A program made the position numbers and the translations under genes. A stretch of 64,000 bases of DNA from the NCBI RefSeq assembly GCF_018129985.1, contig NZ_JAFCKT010000018.1:1-64000 (forward strand), given 5' to 3'. A model generated the notes under the pieces. That model had not been told where the DNA came from and searched no databases. It saw nothing but the letters and a program-made list of their open reading frames with translations. This document shows positions 52,101-60,461 of the stretch, piece after piece. Numbering within the stretch: position 1 is the stretch's first letter; each line of letters begins with the position of its first letter. The DNA is from Bradyrhizobium sp. SZCCT0148. GTDB taxonomy: Bacteria; Pseudomonadota; Alphaproteobacteria; Rhizobiales; Xanthobacteraceae.

Positions 52101-53621
52101 TCACCTTGGCAGCTTGGCGATCGCCTCGCTCAGTTCGTGGATTTCATACGGCTTGCGCAGGATCGGAAAATCGCCGCGCACGCCGGCGGCGACCTCGCTG
52201 TAGCCGGTGGCGAGCAGGATCGGCAAGCCAGGGCGGATCTGGCGGAGATGATGGGCGAGGGTGAGGCCGTCCATCTTGCCGGGCATGACGATGTCGGAGA
52301 ACACGAAGTCGACGCCGTTGCTTTCGATCTCACGCAAGGCGGCTTCGGCGTCCGCGACCCGGCGCACCTGGTAGCCGAGCTGTTCGAGCAGGCCGACGCT
52401 GACGAGCGCGACGTCCGGATTGTCCTCCACGAGCAAGACCGTGCCGCTGCCTTGGAAAGCCGGTTCTCCCGTCATCTCTTGTGATGGGACTTCGTTCCCA
52501 CGCGGCAGCAGGATGGTGAACGTCGTGCCCTTGCCGAGCTCGCTTGTGACCTTCACCGTGCCGCCGGCCTGATGGGCGAAGCCGTGGACCTGGGACAGGC
52601 CGAGGCCCGTGCCTTTTCCGATCGGCTTGGTGGTGAAGAACGGCTCGAAGATCTTGTCGAGGACGTCGGAGGGAATGCCGAGCCCGGTGTCGGTGACGTC
52701 GATTGCAACGAAGTCGCCGGCGAGCGGCGCCTCGTCGAGTGCAACATTGCGCGCGCCGATCGTCACCGTGCCGCCGTCGGGCATCGCGTCGCGGGCATTG
52801 ATGACCAGGTTGAGCAGCGCGGTCTCGAGTTCCGAGGCGTCGGTCTTGAGCGGCCAGACGTCACGGCCGATCTCGAAGGCCAGGCGCACGGAGCTGCCGA
52901 CGCCGGCATCGAGCACCTCGCGGATCGCAGCGATGCGTTCGGCGAAATCGATCGCCTGCGGATTGACGCTCTGCCGCCGCGCGAAGGTAAGGAGCTGGTT
53001 GGTGAGCGCCGCGCCGCGCTTGGTGGCGGTTTCGATCGCCGAGACCGCGCGCTGAAGCTTGACGGGGTCGTCGGCCCCTCGCTTCAGCATGTGCAGGCTG
53101 CCGCTGATGATCATCAACAGGTTGTTGAAGTCGTGGGCGACCCCGCCCGTGAGCTGTCCCAGCGCATCGAACTTCTGGGACTCGGCGAGCTGCTTCTGCA
53201 TCGCCTCAAGCTTGAGCTGGGTGTTGCGGCGCTCGGTGATGTCGCGCGTGATCTTGGCGAAGCCGACCAGCTCACCGCCCTCGTAGATCGGGTCGATGAC
53301 CACGCTTGCCCAGAAGAAGGTGCCGTCCTTGCGAACGCGCCAGCCTTCCTCCTCGTAGCGGCCCTTTTCCCTGGCGATGCCGAGCGCGCGGCCCGGCTTG
53401 CCGTTGGCGCGGTCGCTTTCGGTGTAGAAGCGGGAGAAGTGCTGGCCGAGAATCTCGCCCGGCGAGTAGCCCTTGATACGCTCGCCGCCGATGTTCCAGC
53501 TCGTGATGATCCCCTTGGGATCGAGCATGTAGAGGGCGTAGTCCGCAACTCCCTCAACCAACAGCCGGAAACTACGTTCGCTTTCGAACAAGTCTCTCTG
53601 CTGACTGAATTTTTCGACCAT
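52101..53621 (-). CDS. PAS hybrid sensor histidine kinase
   Basis: About 506 residues from the ATG at 53619-53621. One PAS/PAC (RLLVEGVADYALYMLDPKG ... GFAKITRDITERRN), HisKA (FDALGQLTGGVAHDFNNLL), HATPase (VTDTGLGIP, GKGTGLGLSQVHG) and a C-terminal receiver (VDFVFSDIVMPGKMDG). The frame stays open to 53855, but that would overlap the divergent GbsR gene and its operator, so a start at or near 53621 is likelier; ATG 53636 is an alternative. Cytoplasmic orphan hybrid kinase, with an end almost identical in plan to that of the kinase at 44696. Confidence 0.88.
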   Translation of the reverse strand: MVEKFSQQRDLFESERSFRLLVEGVADYALYMLDPKGIITSWNIGGERIKGYSPGEILGQHFSRFYTESDRANGKPGRALGIAREKGRYEEEGWRVRKDGTFFWASVVIDPIYEGGELVGFAKITRDITERRNTQLKLEAMQKQLAESQKFDALGQLTGGVAHDFNNLLMIISGSLHMLKRGADDPVKLQRAVSAIETATKRGAALTNQLLTFARRQSVNPQAIDFAERIAAIREVLDAGVGSSVRLAFEIGRDVWPLKTDASELETALLNLVINARDAMPDGGTVTIGARNVALDEAPLAGDFVAIDVTDTGLGIPSDVLDKIFEPFFTTKPIGKGTGLGLSQVHGFAHQAGGTVKVTSELGKGTTFTILLPRGNEVPSQEMTGEPAFQGSGTVLLVEDNPDVALVSVGLLEQLGYQVRRVADAEAALREIESNGVDFVFSDIVMPGKMDGLTLAHHLRQIRPGLPILLATGYSEVAAGVRGDFPILRKPYEIHELSEAIAKLPR

Positions 53622-53728
53622 TCCGGGACCCCGCATAACTGGGGCAAACGCCGCGAGGGATGGATGGTTCCCCACCGGTGGAGCATTTTTAGGCAGATAT
53701 CCCGCACTCGTACCGGCCCCAAGCCAAC

Positions 53729-53775
53729 TTGACAAGGGAACGGTCTTGTCAGATATTTCTGTCATGACAGAAATA
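53729..53775 (+). promoter_or_regulatory. GbsR-type promoter with two operators, probably leaderless
   Basis: -35 TTGACA (53729-53734), 17-nt spacer, -10 GATATT (53752-53757), giving a start about 53763-53764, at the ATG. Two inverted repeats overlap it: TGACAAG-N8-CTTGTCA (53730-53751) over the -35 and spacer, and a perfect 22-bp palindrome (53754-53775, arms TATTTCTGTCA) centred on the ATG. Both contain TGACA half-sites. This is a strong case for autorepression by the encoded regulator. Confidence 0.7.
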
Positions 53776-54321
53776 ACCGGAAGAAAGAGACTACCCGCCG
53801 CCGTTGAGCGCTTCATCCTGCATTGGGGCGACATGGGGGACGAGTGGGGTGTCAATCGCTCGGTCAGCCAGATTCACGGGCTGCTTTATCTCGCCGAGGC
53901 GCCGATGACGGCGGAGGACATCGCCGAGACCCTCGGCATGGCGCGCTCGAACGTCTCCAACTCGCTCAAGGAGCTACTCGCCTGGAATCTGATCAGGCGC
54001 GTGCCGATCCTCGGTGACCGCCGCGACCATTACGAGGCCGAGACCGATATCTGGGAGGTCGCCGCCCGCATCGCGGCGCGGCGCAAGGAGCGGGAGCTCG
54101 ATCCGGCGATCGCGGCACTCAGGGTCTGCGTGTCCGATGCCGCGGGCGATCCCACCATCAACCCGGTCGCGAGCAAACGACTGAAGGAGATGCTCGCCTT
54201 CACCGAGCTCGCCGATCACTGGTTCATGCAGATGCTGAAGGTGCCGCGGCCGCGGCTGGTCGCCTTGATGCGGCTTGGCGAAAAGATCGCCAGCCTGCTG
54301 CCGCTGGGCAAGGTCAAATAG
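53764..54321 (+). CDS. GbsR/MarR-type transcriptional regulator
   Basis: A 185-residue winged-helix protein of the GbsR group: AVERFILHWGDMGDEWGVNRSVSQIHGLLYLAE at the start (quoted region residues 12-44, key residues W20, G21, G25), then the HTH EDIAETLGMARSNVSNSLKELLAWNLI, and a C-terminal dimerisation helix with Phe/Trp. I prefer the ATG at 53764 over the TTG at 53746 because the promoter ends at the ATG and a perfect palindrome is centred on it. It is followed 16 nt later by DUF4166 and SDR genes, the probable targets. Confidence 0.87.
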   Translation: MTEITGRKRLPAAVERFILHWGDMGDEWGVNRSVSQIHGLLYLAEAPMTAEDIAETLGMARSNVSNSLKELLAWNLIRRVPILGDRRDHYEAETDIWEVAARIAARRKERELDPAIAALRVCVSDAAGDPTINPVASKRLKEMLAFTELADHWFMQMLKVPRPRLVALMRLGEKIASLLPLGKVK

Positions 54322-54337
54322 TTTTGAGGAGGGTGCG

Positions 54338-55003
54338 ATGACGTCGGCAAGGTTATCAGGCTCCAGCGCATCTTCCTCCGCTCACATCAAGCTACTCGAC
54401 GACCGTCGCTTCCGCGCGCTGCTGTCGGACGAGGATTGGGGCCGCTTGCCGCTCGCGACCTGGCGGCGTTTCTCCAAGCGCGTCGCCGACGGCGACAGCA
54501 TCGTCTATGTAGGCGTGATCGACGAGATCTCCTTCAGCGAGATCGGCTGGTGGGTCGCGCAAGCAGCGAGGCTGATCGGCGGGCCACTGCCGACCGGCCG
54601 CGACACCGGTGTTCCCATGATCGTCACGGTCACCGAGGACGGCACAACCGGCGGTCAGACCTGGACCCGCATCTGCGCGCGCAAGCGCGGCTTTCCGAAC
54701 GTGATCCATTCCGCCAAGCGTTTTGCCGGTCCAACCGGGCTCGAGGAATATGTCGGCTTCGGCGTCTCGATGGCGCTCCGCACAGCGGTCGAAGACCAGA
54801 CGCTGATCTTCCGCAGCGCAGGCTACGGGCTCCAGCTCGGACGCCTCTGGATTCCCTTGCCGCGCTGGCTGACGCCGGGCGATCTCACGGTGACGCACCG
54901 CGACCTCGGCAACGGCGCATTCCGCTTCACCCTTGATGTCATCCATCCGCGTTACGGTGCGCTGATCCACCAGTCCGCCACCTTCAGGGAGGCCATATCA
55001 TGA
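54338..55003 (+). CDS. DUF4166 domain protein
   Basis: A 221-residue protein; GAGGAGG before the ATG at 54338. After a Ser-rich N-terminus, the domain begins LLDDRRFRALLSDEDWGRLP and ends with GNGAFRFTLDVIHPRYGALIHQSATF, matching the family layout. DUF4166 units are often encoded next to, or fused with, SDR/epimerase domains, and here the next gene, which overlaps by ATGA, is such an SDR. No reaction is established. Confidence 0.85.
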   Translation: MTSARLSGSSASSSAHIKLLDDRRFRALLSDEDWGRLPLATWRRFSKRVADGDSIVYVGVIDEISFSEIGWWVAQAARLIGGPLPTGRDTGVPMIVTVTEDGTTGGQTWTRICARKRGFPNVIHSAKRFAGPTGLEEYVGFGVSMALRTAVEDQTLIFRSAGYGLQLGRLWIPLPRWLTPGDLTVTHRDLGNGAFRFTLDVIHPRYGALIHQSATFREAIS

Positions 55004-56436
55004 CGACGCTGTTGTGGACCCTCATCGCCATCCAGATCGTGATGGGCGTGTTCGACACCTTCTATCATCATGAGTTCACTGAACGCCTGGCCTGGCGCGT
55101 GTCGCAGCGCTTCGAGCTCAAGCTGCACGGCATCCGCAACATGCTCTATGCGCTCTTGTTCCTCGTGCTCGGCTGGCTGGAGGTTTACGGATCGTTGGCG
55201 CTGCTGATCGTCGCGGTCCTGGTCGCCGAGATCGTCATCACCCTGATGGATTTCGTCGAGGAGGATCTAAGCCGGAAGCTGCCGCCGAGCGAGCGCATCA
55301 ATCACACGCTGCTCGCGATCAATTACGGCGCCATTCTCGTGCTGCTGCTGCCGGTGCTGACCGAGTGGGCGATGCAGCCCTTCGGCGTGAGCGTGATGAA
55401 CCAGGGCCTGCTCAGCATCGCCGCCACCGCCTGCGCGCTCGGTGCGGCCCTGTGCGGCCTCAGGGACTTTGCGGCGATGCGCCGGCTCGGCCGCATGCGA
55501 AGCGTGCCGGCGGCCGAACTCGTCGAAAAGCTTCCCGGCCGCAAGACCGTGCTGATCACGGGCGCTACCGGCTTCATCGGCAGCCGCCTCGCGGCAAGCC
55601 TCAGCGGCGCCGGGCATCACGTCATCGCGCTGATCCGCAATCCCGCAAAGGCCGAGATGCTGCCGCCGCCGGTGACGCTGATCACCAGCCTCGATCAGCT
55701 CGCTGCGGACACGCCGATCGACGCCATCGTCAATCTCGCCGGCGAGCCGATCGGCAACGGTCTGTGGACCGAGGCGAAGCGCGCGAAGATCCTTGGCTCG
55801 CGCATCGAGGTGACCGGCGAGGTTGTCAAACTGATCGCACGACTCGTCCGCAAGCCCGAGGTGCTGGTCAGCGGCTCCGCGATCGGCTGGTACGGATTGT
55901 GGGCCGATCAGGTGCTGACGGAGTCGGCAAAGTCGCACGCCTGTTTCAGCCACGAGCTCTGTGCGGCCTGGGAGAAGGCGGCGCGGCCAGCGGAGGAGCT
56001 TGGCGTCCGCGTGGTCTGTTTGCGCATCGGGCTCGTGCTCGGCACCGAAGGCGGCTTCGTCACGCGCCTGCTGACGCCGTTCGAGTTCGGCCTCGGCGGT
56101 CCCATCGGCACCGGACGGCAGTGGATGTCCTGGATCGAGCGTGACGATCTGATCCGGCTGATCGCCTATGTGATGGCGACGCCCGATCTCGCCGGCCCCG
56201 TCAACGCCACCGCGCCGATTCCCGTCACCAATGCCAAGTTCACCGAGGAGCTCGGCCGCCGCCTGCATCGGCCCGCCGTGGTCCGCGTTCCCGGCGGTCT
56301 GCTCCGCCGGATCGGCGGCGGCTTTGCCGACGAGCTCTTGCTCGGCGGTCAGCGCGTGCTGCCCAACAAGGCGCTGAGCCGCGGTTTTGTGTTCCGGCAC
56401 GAGACGCTGCGCAGCGCGTTCGAGGCGATATTGTGA
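55000..56436 (+). CDS. Membrane-anchored SDR epimerase (TIGR01777-like)
   Basis: A 478-residue fusion. Residues 1-160 hold about four hydrophobic helices (LLWTLIAIQIVMGVF, MLYALLFLVLGWLEV, GAILVLLLPVLTEWA, SIAATACALGAALCG). From residue 184 comes a nucleotide-binding extended SDR (VLITGATGFIGSRLA, NLAGEPIGNGLWTEAKRAKI, SGSAIGWYG) with the DUF1731-type end (LLGGQRVLPNKALSRGFVFRH). The cytoplasmic TIGR01777 protein YfcH lacks such a membrane part. ATGA overlap with the DUF4166 gene. Likely acts on a membrane-associated substrate; the substrate is unknown. Confidence 0.87.
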   Translation: MTTLLWTLIAIQIVMGVFDTFYHHEFTERLAWRVSQRFELKLHGIRNMLYALLFLVLGWLEVYGSLALLIVAVLVAEIVITLMDFVEEDLSRKLPPSERINHTLLAINYGAILVLLLPVLTEWAMQPFGVSVMNQGLLSIAATACALGAALCGLRDFAAMRRLGRMRSVPAAELVEKLPGRKTVLITGATGFIGSRLAASLSGAGHHVIALIRNPAKAEMLPPPVTLITSLDQLAADTPIDAIVNLAGEPIGNGLWTEAKRAKILGSRIEVTGEVVKLIARLVRKPEVLVSGSAIGWYGLWADQVLTESAKSHACFSHELCAAWEKAARPAEELGVRVVCLRIGLVLGTEGGFVTRLLTPFEFGLGGPIGTGRQWMSWIERDDLIRLIAYVMATPDLAGPVNATAPIPVTNAKFTEELGRRLHRPAVVRVPGGLLRRIGGGFADELLLGGQRVLPNKALSRGFVFRHETLRSAFEAIL

Positions 56437-56439
56437 ACG

Positions 56440-57294
56440 TCAGGTGGCGGTGGCGCTTCGGAACGTCGCCGCCACCGCACGCAGCGCTGCAAGCTTCACG
56501 GGATCGCTGACCTTGGAGTGCAGCATCACCTTCGAGCTGCCGAGCTTCGGCAGCCTGTGCGTGGGCCCGATGTCGACCAGGCCTGCGGGGGCGATCCGCC
56601 GCGCCAGCGGAGCGACCGCAAGTCCGGCGAGCGTCGCTGCGACCACCGCGGTAACGCCGCCGCCGACAAAGCGTTCGCGCCAGGCGATTCCGGCCTTGTC
56701 GAGTGCGCGCACCGCGATGGCGCGAACGCCGCAGGGTGGCGCGAGCGTCGCCAGCGGCAGCGGCTCGCCCTTCGGCAAGGTGAGGCGACGTGATGCGAAC
56801 CAGCCGAAATCGTCCTCGGTGAGCTTCTCGCCACCGCGGCGGCTGCCTTCCTGGCGGACGATCACGGCATCCAACTTGCCCGCGTCATAGGCGTCCTGCA
56901 TCTCGCGCGAGAAGCCGATGGTCACGGCGAGGGTGAGATTCGCCGACATCGCGTGCAGGCGTTCCAGCAGCGGTATCAACTCGGGCCCGGCGGCGTGGTC
57001 GGAGATGCCGAGCGAAAGCGACTGTGTGGCGGGGGCCTCGCCCGTCAGCGCGCGGTCGTGCGCCACCATCAGCGCGCGGGCGCGATCGAGAAAGCTGGCG
57101 CCGTCGGCGGTGAGCCTGACGGCGCGCGGCGAGCGTTCGACCAGGCGTTTGGCCAACAGGGCTTCCAGCCGTTGCAGCTTGAGGCTGACCGCGGCCTGCG
57201 TGGTGCCGAGCGCTTCCGCGGCGCGGGTAAAGCTCTGGAGGTCCGCGACCAGCAGGAAGGCTTTGACCGTGGCGATGTCGAGGGTGGCGGTCAT
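56440..57294 (-). CDS. LysR-family transcriptional regulator
   Basis: A 284-residue LysR protein: HTH at residues 7-66 (VKAFLLVADLQSFTRAAEALGTTQAAVSLKLQRLE), then a periplasmic-binding-like effector domain (SLGISDHAAGPELIPLLERL ... LDAVIVRQEGSRRGGE). Convergent with the SDR gene (3-nt gap) and divergent from the tautomerase gene, with a perfect 9-bp-arm inverted repeat in the 112-nt gap between them. It probably regulates the tautomerase gene and itself. Confidence 0.92.
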   Translation of the reverse strand: MTATLDIATVKAFLLVADLQSFTRAAEALGTTQAAVSLKLQRLEALLAKRLVERSPRAVRLTADGASFLDRARALMVAHDRALTGEAPATQSLSLGISDHAAGPELIPLLERLHAMSANLTLAVTIGFSREMQDAYDAGKLDAVIVRQEGSRRGGEKLTEDDFGWFASRRLTLPKGEPLPLATLAPPCGVRAIAVRALDKAGIAWRERFVGGGVTAVVAATLAGLAVAPLARRIAPAGLVDIGPTHRLPKLGSSKVMLHSKVSDPVKLAALRAVAATFRSATAT

Positions 57295-57303
57295 TATGTA
57301 TTG

Positions 57304-57328
57304 TTATCACTGCTATCAACAGTGATAA
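57304..57328. promoter_or_regulatory. Candidate LysR operator
   Basis: TTATCACTG (57304-57312) and CAGTGATAA (57320-57328), perfect 9-bp arms with a 7-nt spacer, 10 bases from the LysR start codon and 79 from the tautomerase start. Dyad symmetry in the divergent region is typical of LysR-type binding sites. Confidence 0.65.
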
Positions 57329-57406
57329 GATACCAAAATGATGAGGGAAGGTCTAGCTTCTCCTCAACGCCGCGCAACACCCGCGCAGCATCTCGAGGAG
57401 AACACC

Positions 57407-57829
57407 ATGCCGCTGATCACCGTGTCCTACACCTCGTCGCGCCAGTCTCCCTCGCTCAAGGCCGACATCGCCGACGCCGTGTCCGAGCTCACCGCAAGGA
57501 TTTTGCACAAGGATCCCAAGGTGACCGCCACCATCGTGAAGTCGGTCGAGGCAAGTGACTGGTTCGCCGGCGGCAGGTCGCTCGCCGAGCAGAAGCTTGC
57601 AAGCTACTGGATCGACATCCACGTCACCGAGGGTACGAACACCAAGGACGAGAAGGCTGCTTATCTTGCCGCCATGTTCAGTCGCATGGCCGAGATCCTG
57701 GGGCCGCTACATCCCGAGACCTATCTGCATGTCGACGAGGTCAAGGGCGATGCCTACGGGTTCGGCGGCCTCACCCAGGAGCGCCGCTATATCGCCGGCA
57801 AGCTCGACGTGTCGCTAGCTGCGGCGTGA
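57407..57829 (+). CDS. Tautomerase-superfamily protein
   Basis: A 140-residue protein whose residue 2 is Pro (MPLITVSYTSSRQSP), the catalytic base of the 4-oxalocrotonate tautomerase superfamily after Met removal. At 140 residues it is about twice the 4-OT length, like the MIF- or cis-CaaD-sized members. GAGGAG precedes the ATG. It contains ITIVKS-like VTATIVKSVEASDWFAGG in the second strand. Divergent from a LysR gene. Substrate unknown. Confidence 0.85.
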   Translation: MPLITVSYTSSRQSPSLKADIADAVSELTARILHKDPKVTATIVKSVEASDWFAGGRSLAEQKLASYWIDIHVTEGTNTKDEKAAYLAAMFSRMAEILGPLHPETYLHVDEVKGDAYGFGGLTQERRYIAGKLDVSLAAA

Positions 57830-57834
57830 GGCTG

Positions 57835-57868
57835 CAGGCCGCGGGTGACAGATCTCACCCGCGGCCTG
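57835..57868. terminator. Bidirectional hairpin terminator
   Basis: A perfect 14-bp stem (CAGGCCGCGGGTGA with its complement) around a CAGATC loop fills the 43-nt gap between the convergent tautomerase and DnaB-C-like genes. No T-run of note. Confidence 0.75.
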
Positions 57869-57872
57869 ACTT

Positions 57873-58586
57873 TCAGCTTGCGGCCTGGAACCGGACTTCG
57901 GACTTGTTCAGGAAGCAGGCCTTGTCGAATAGCTTTAAGTCCAGCGGATTTGGCAGGCGGACATCGGCCAGATCGGGGCAGGGCTTGACCGCGGGATCAT
58001 AGGACCGGTCGATCTGCGCGATGAACACGACGACCAGACCCTTGTCGCGGGCGAAGGATTTCAGCGCACGGACCTGCACGGAGAGGTCGGGGTTTTCCCG
58101 CCGCTGGTCGAGCAGTTGCAGATAGTCGATCACCACGACCGTGCCGCGTGGCGCCGCGGCCATCTCCTTGACGACGTAGTCGGCGCTGATGGCGTCGGAG
58201 CAATCGACCGCGAAGAGTTCGTCGAATTGCGCCGGCTCCACGCCGATTGCGCGCAAGCGATCCAGCACGTCCTTCTCGGTGTATTCGAGCGAGAAGAACG
58301 CCGCGCGATGGCCCGAGCGCATGGCCTCCACGGCAAGTTCGAGGCTCATCAGCGTCTTGCCCTGGCCGGGCCGCGCGCCGACCAGCACCAGATCGCCCGG
58401 CCGGAATTGCGGAAACAGCCTGTTGGCCGGCGTGATGGCAGCGGCTCTTGCCGCGAGCATGCTCCAGGCGGAAAACCCTTCCGTCGTTGCGATGCGGTCA
58501 AGTGCATCGTGCAACGGAATGCCTTCCTCGCGGGACAGGCGCTTGGCCTTGCGCTTCAGATGGTAGACGGGTGCAGACAATCTCAT
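57873..58586 (-). CDS. Stand-alone DnaB C-terminal-like RecA-fold ATPase
   Basis: A 237-residue protein. The first 45 residues (LKRKAKRLSREEGIPLHDALDRIATTEGFSAWSML) resemble a small helical domain that I have seen on antitoxin-like and other proteins. The rest is the DnaB/KaiC-type core: Walker A GARPGQGKT (70-78), FSLEYTEKDVLDRL, Walker B VVVIDYLQ (150-157), sensor FIAQIDR. The DnaB N-terminal domain and primase-binding part are missing, so this is not the replicative helicase. GGGAGG eight bases before the ATG. The context gives no clear role. Confidence 0.82.
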   Translation of the reverse strand: MRLSAPVYHLKRKAKRLSREEGIPLHDALDRIATTEGFSAWSMLAARAAAITPANRLFPQFRPGDLVLVGARPGQGKTLMSLELAVEAMRSGHRAAFFSLEYTEKDVLDRLRAIGVEPAQFDELFAVDCSDAISADYVVKEMAAAPRGTVVVIDYLQLLDQRRENPDLSVQVRALKSFARDKGLVVVFIAQIDRSYDPAVKPCPDLADVRLPNPLDLKLFDKACFLNKSEVRFQAAS

Positions 58587-58786
58587 CGTCAAAACCTCCC
58601 ATGCGAGCAGAAAGCGCAATCCCTCCTTATGCCTGGCGCTCGAACAGTCGGTCCGATGGTTCAGTCGCCCGACATGAATTCTGCTTTCCCGGCGGAGGGG
58701 GGAGGCGTGGGCGGCGCCGGACACAAGCGTAACTGATTCCGCGCACGGCGGAGAACAGGCGCAGTCGGGCTCGAACAGAAAAAATG

Positions 58787-59524
58787 CTAGAGGGCTGCTT
58801 CCGGCACCAACGCTCTTGTCGGCCCGAACAGCTCCTCGAACGCCTGCCGAAGCGCGATGTCGATGTCGGCCATGGTCACGAGCTGGCCGAGATCGACCAG
58901 CGAGGTGACGCCATAGCGGGGATCGACCACCCCGCACGGCACGATGCCGGCGAAATGCGACAGCTCCGGCTCGACATTGATGGCGATGCCGTGGAACGAA
59001 ACCCAGCGCTTCAGCCGCACGCCGATCGCCGCGATCTTGTCCTCGTGATCGGCCCCCTTGTCGGGCCGTTTCACCCAGACGCCGACCCGGTCCTCGCGCC
59101 GTTCGCCGCGGACGTTGAAGGCGGCGAGCGTGCGCAGAATCAGCTCCTCCAGGCTCGCGACATAGGCCCGGACGTCCGGCCGGCGGCGCTTGAGGTCGAG
59201 CATGATATAGGCCACCCGCTGGCCGGGCCCGTGATAGGTGAGCTGGCCGCCGCGCCCGGTGGCGAAGATCGGGAAGCGGGGATCGCGCAGGTCGCCTTCC
59301 TTGCCCGAGGTGCCGGAGGTGTAGAGCGGGGGGTGTTCGAGCAGCCAGACCAGTTCTGGGGCCTCGCCCGCAGCAATGGCGGCGACCCGGGCTTCCATGG
59401 CGGCCACAGCCTCCGGATAGGACACCGGCGCGTCCGAGATTCGCCACTCCACGGGTTGGCCGGAGGACGCCGAAAACGACGTCAAATCCAGCTCTTGGCG
59501 CGGGTTTTGGGGTAAATTAACCAT
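58787..59524 (-). CDS. lipB: Lipoyl(octanoyl) transferase
   Basis: A 245-residue LipB: VEWRISDAPVSYPEAVAAME near the start, LLEHPPLYTSGTSG, FATGRGGQLTYHGPGQRVAY (substrate-binding core), SFHGIAINVEPELSHFAGIVPCGV with the catalytic Lys position region and Cys. Transfers octanoyl from acyl-carrier protein to lipoyl domains of the 2-oxoacid dehydrogenases and the glycine cleavage system. Divergent from the FliN-like gene. No clear ribosome site before the ATG at 59524. Confidence 0.96.
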   Translation of the reverse strand: MVNLPQNPRQELDLTSFSASSGQPVEWRISDAPVSYPEAVAAMEARVAAIAAGEAPELVWLLEHPPLYTSGTSGKEGDLRDPRFPIFATGRGGQLTYHGPGQRVAYIMLDLKRRRPDVRAYVASLEELILRTLAAFNVRGERREDRVGVWVKRPDKGADHEDKIAAIGVRLKRWVSFHGIAINVEPELSHFAGIVPCGVVDPRYGVTSLVDLGQLVTMADIDIALRQAFEELFGPTRALVPEAAL

Positions 59525-59618
59525 TGGCTAACCATAACGTGGTGATCATTACAGGCGCAAATGCCAAGTCCTTGTCCGAAGTCCTTGGTCCTTAGTCCCT
59601 GTTGCGGCGGTCCAGACA

Positions 59619-59861
59619 GTGCCCACTCTCGATAAAGTCACCGTGGATCTCATGGTCGTCCTCGGGACGACCACCATGCCGATCCATCAGGTATTACGTC
59701 TTTCCCGCGGCGCCATCATCGAGCTGGACGCAACCGAGGCCGACGAGGTCAAGGTTTTGGCCAACAATCTGCCTGTCGCCTCCGGCGTTGTGCTGGTCGA
59801 CCGCAACCGGATCGCTGTCGAGGTCAAGCAGATGCTGCCGCGAACGCCGGGCACGCGGTAG
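59619..59861 (+). CDS. FliN/SpoA-domain flagellar switch-like protein
   Basis: An 80-residue protein that is a single SpoA (FliN C-terminal) domain: VTVDLMVVLGTTTMPIHQVL, LSRGAIIELDATEADEVKVLANN, ASGVVLVDRNRIAVEVKQML. Start is a GTG at 59619. Normal FliN is longer and sits in a flagellar operon; this short copy stands alone next to lipB. It may be a second-system or accessory switch component. Confidence 0.82.
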   Translation: MPTLDKVTVDLMVVLGTTTMPIHQVLRLSRGAIIELDATEADEVKVLANNLPVASGVVLVDRNRIAVEVKQMLPRTPGTR

Positions 59862-60043
59862 CGGCCCGGGACCCCGACCGCGGCCTGAGCCCGCAGCAAA
59901 GGCCGATTCGGGGCAAGGCCCGGAACTTTCCTGCAAAGCTGTGGAATTCGGGGCGTTTGCAGGCTTGTACCCCTTTGATGGATTTGTTAGATCGGCGCCG
60001 TTGATCCGGCTGGCCCTTCAGGCCTCAAGCCGGCATCCCCAAA

Positions 60044-60128
60044 GCGCTCGTGGCGGAATTGGTAGACGCGCTGCCTTGAGGTGGCAGTGATGAAAGTCGT
60101 GGGGGTTCGAGTCCCTCCGAGCGCACCA
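60044..60128 (+). tRNA. tRNA-Leu (anticodon GAG)
   Basis: An 85-nt class II tRNA. The acceptor stem GCGCTCG pairs with CGAGCGC. The anticodon stem CTGCC/GGCAG encloses TTGAGGT, so the anticodon is GAG at 60078-60080. A long variable arm and a T-loop GGTTCGAGTCC follow, with encoded CCA at 60126-60128. It reads CUC and CUU leucine codons. No integrase or attachment duplication is visible next to it. Confidence 0.96.
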
Positions 60129-60461
60129 CTCATCTGATCGTTTTTGGACTGAATTACGGCGGTCGCCCCGTGCGCCGCCGATTGACCCGACCGATCCTGC
60201 GCGCAGCCGCAGCCAGGGACGTCCGACGTGAAATTGCCGTCGCAGATCGCACGCGCCTCGCGGATGAGGCGCTGCCGCTCGCGTTCTGATTTGAAGGCGA
60301 AGCGACGATTTTGGTCATTCGCGCTTTTACGGCTTCCCTCGCGCCGCCAGACTGGAAACGGGTCGGCAAGCTTCGCCCACTCCGTGACGATCATGGCCGG
60401 CTTGCCCGGGACCAGGCCGCCGTCCAGGCGTGCGCGAAGTATGCTCTCGTCGACGCGGCGC
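60129..60461. other. Gene-free stretch after tRNA-Leu
   Basis: About 333 nt between the tRNA and fdhD. A minus-strand open frame crosses it and runs antisense through the tRNA (giving the familiar spurious GGTRTPT / RVYQFRH translation), so I do not call it. Part of its translation (WAKLADPFPVWRREG ... KSERERQRLIREARAICDG) looks mildly protein-like and could be a decayed gene, but nothing supports this firmly. Confidence 0.4.

Noticed and set aside
57873..58586. Replicative helicase dnaB
   Set aside because: Half the normal length, without the N-terminal DnaB domain; only the ATPase core is shared.
60044..60461. Possible genomic-island attachment site at tRNA-Leu
   Set aside because: No integrase gene and no direct repeat of the tRNA 3' end seen in the following sequence.
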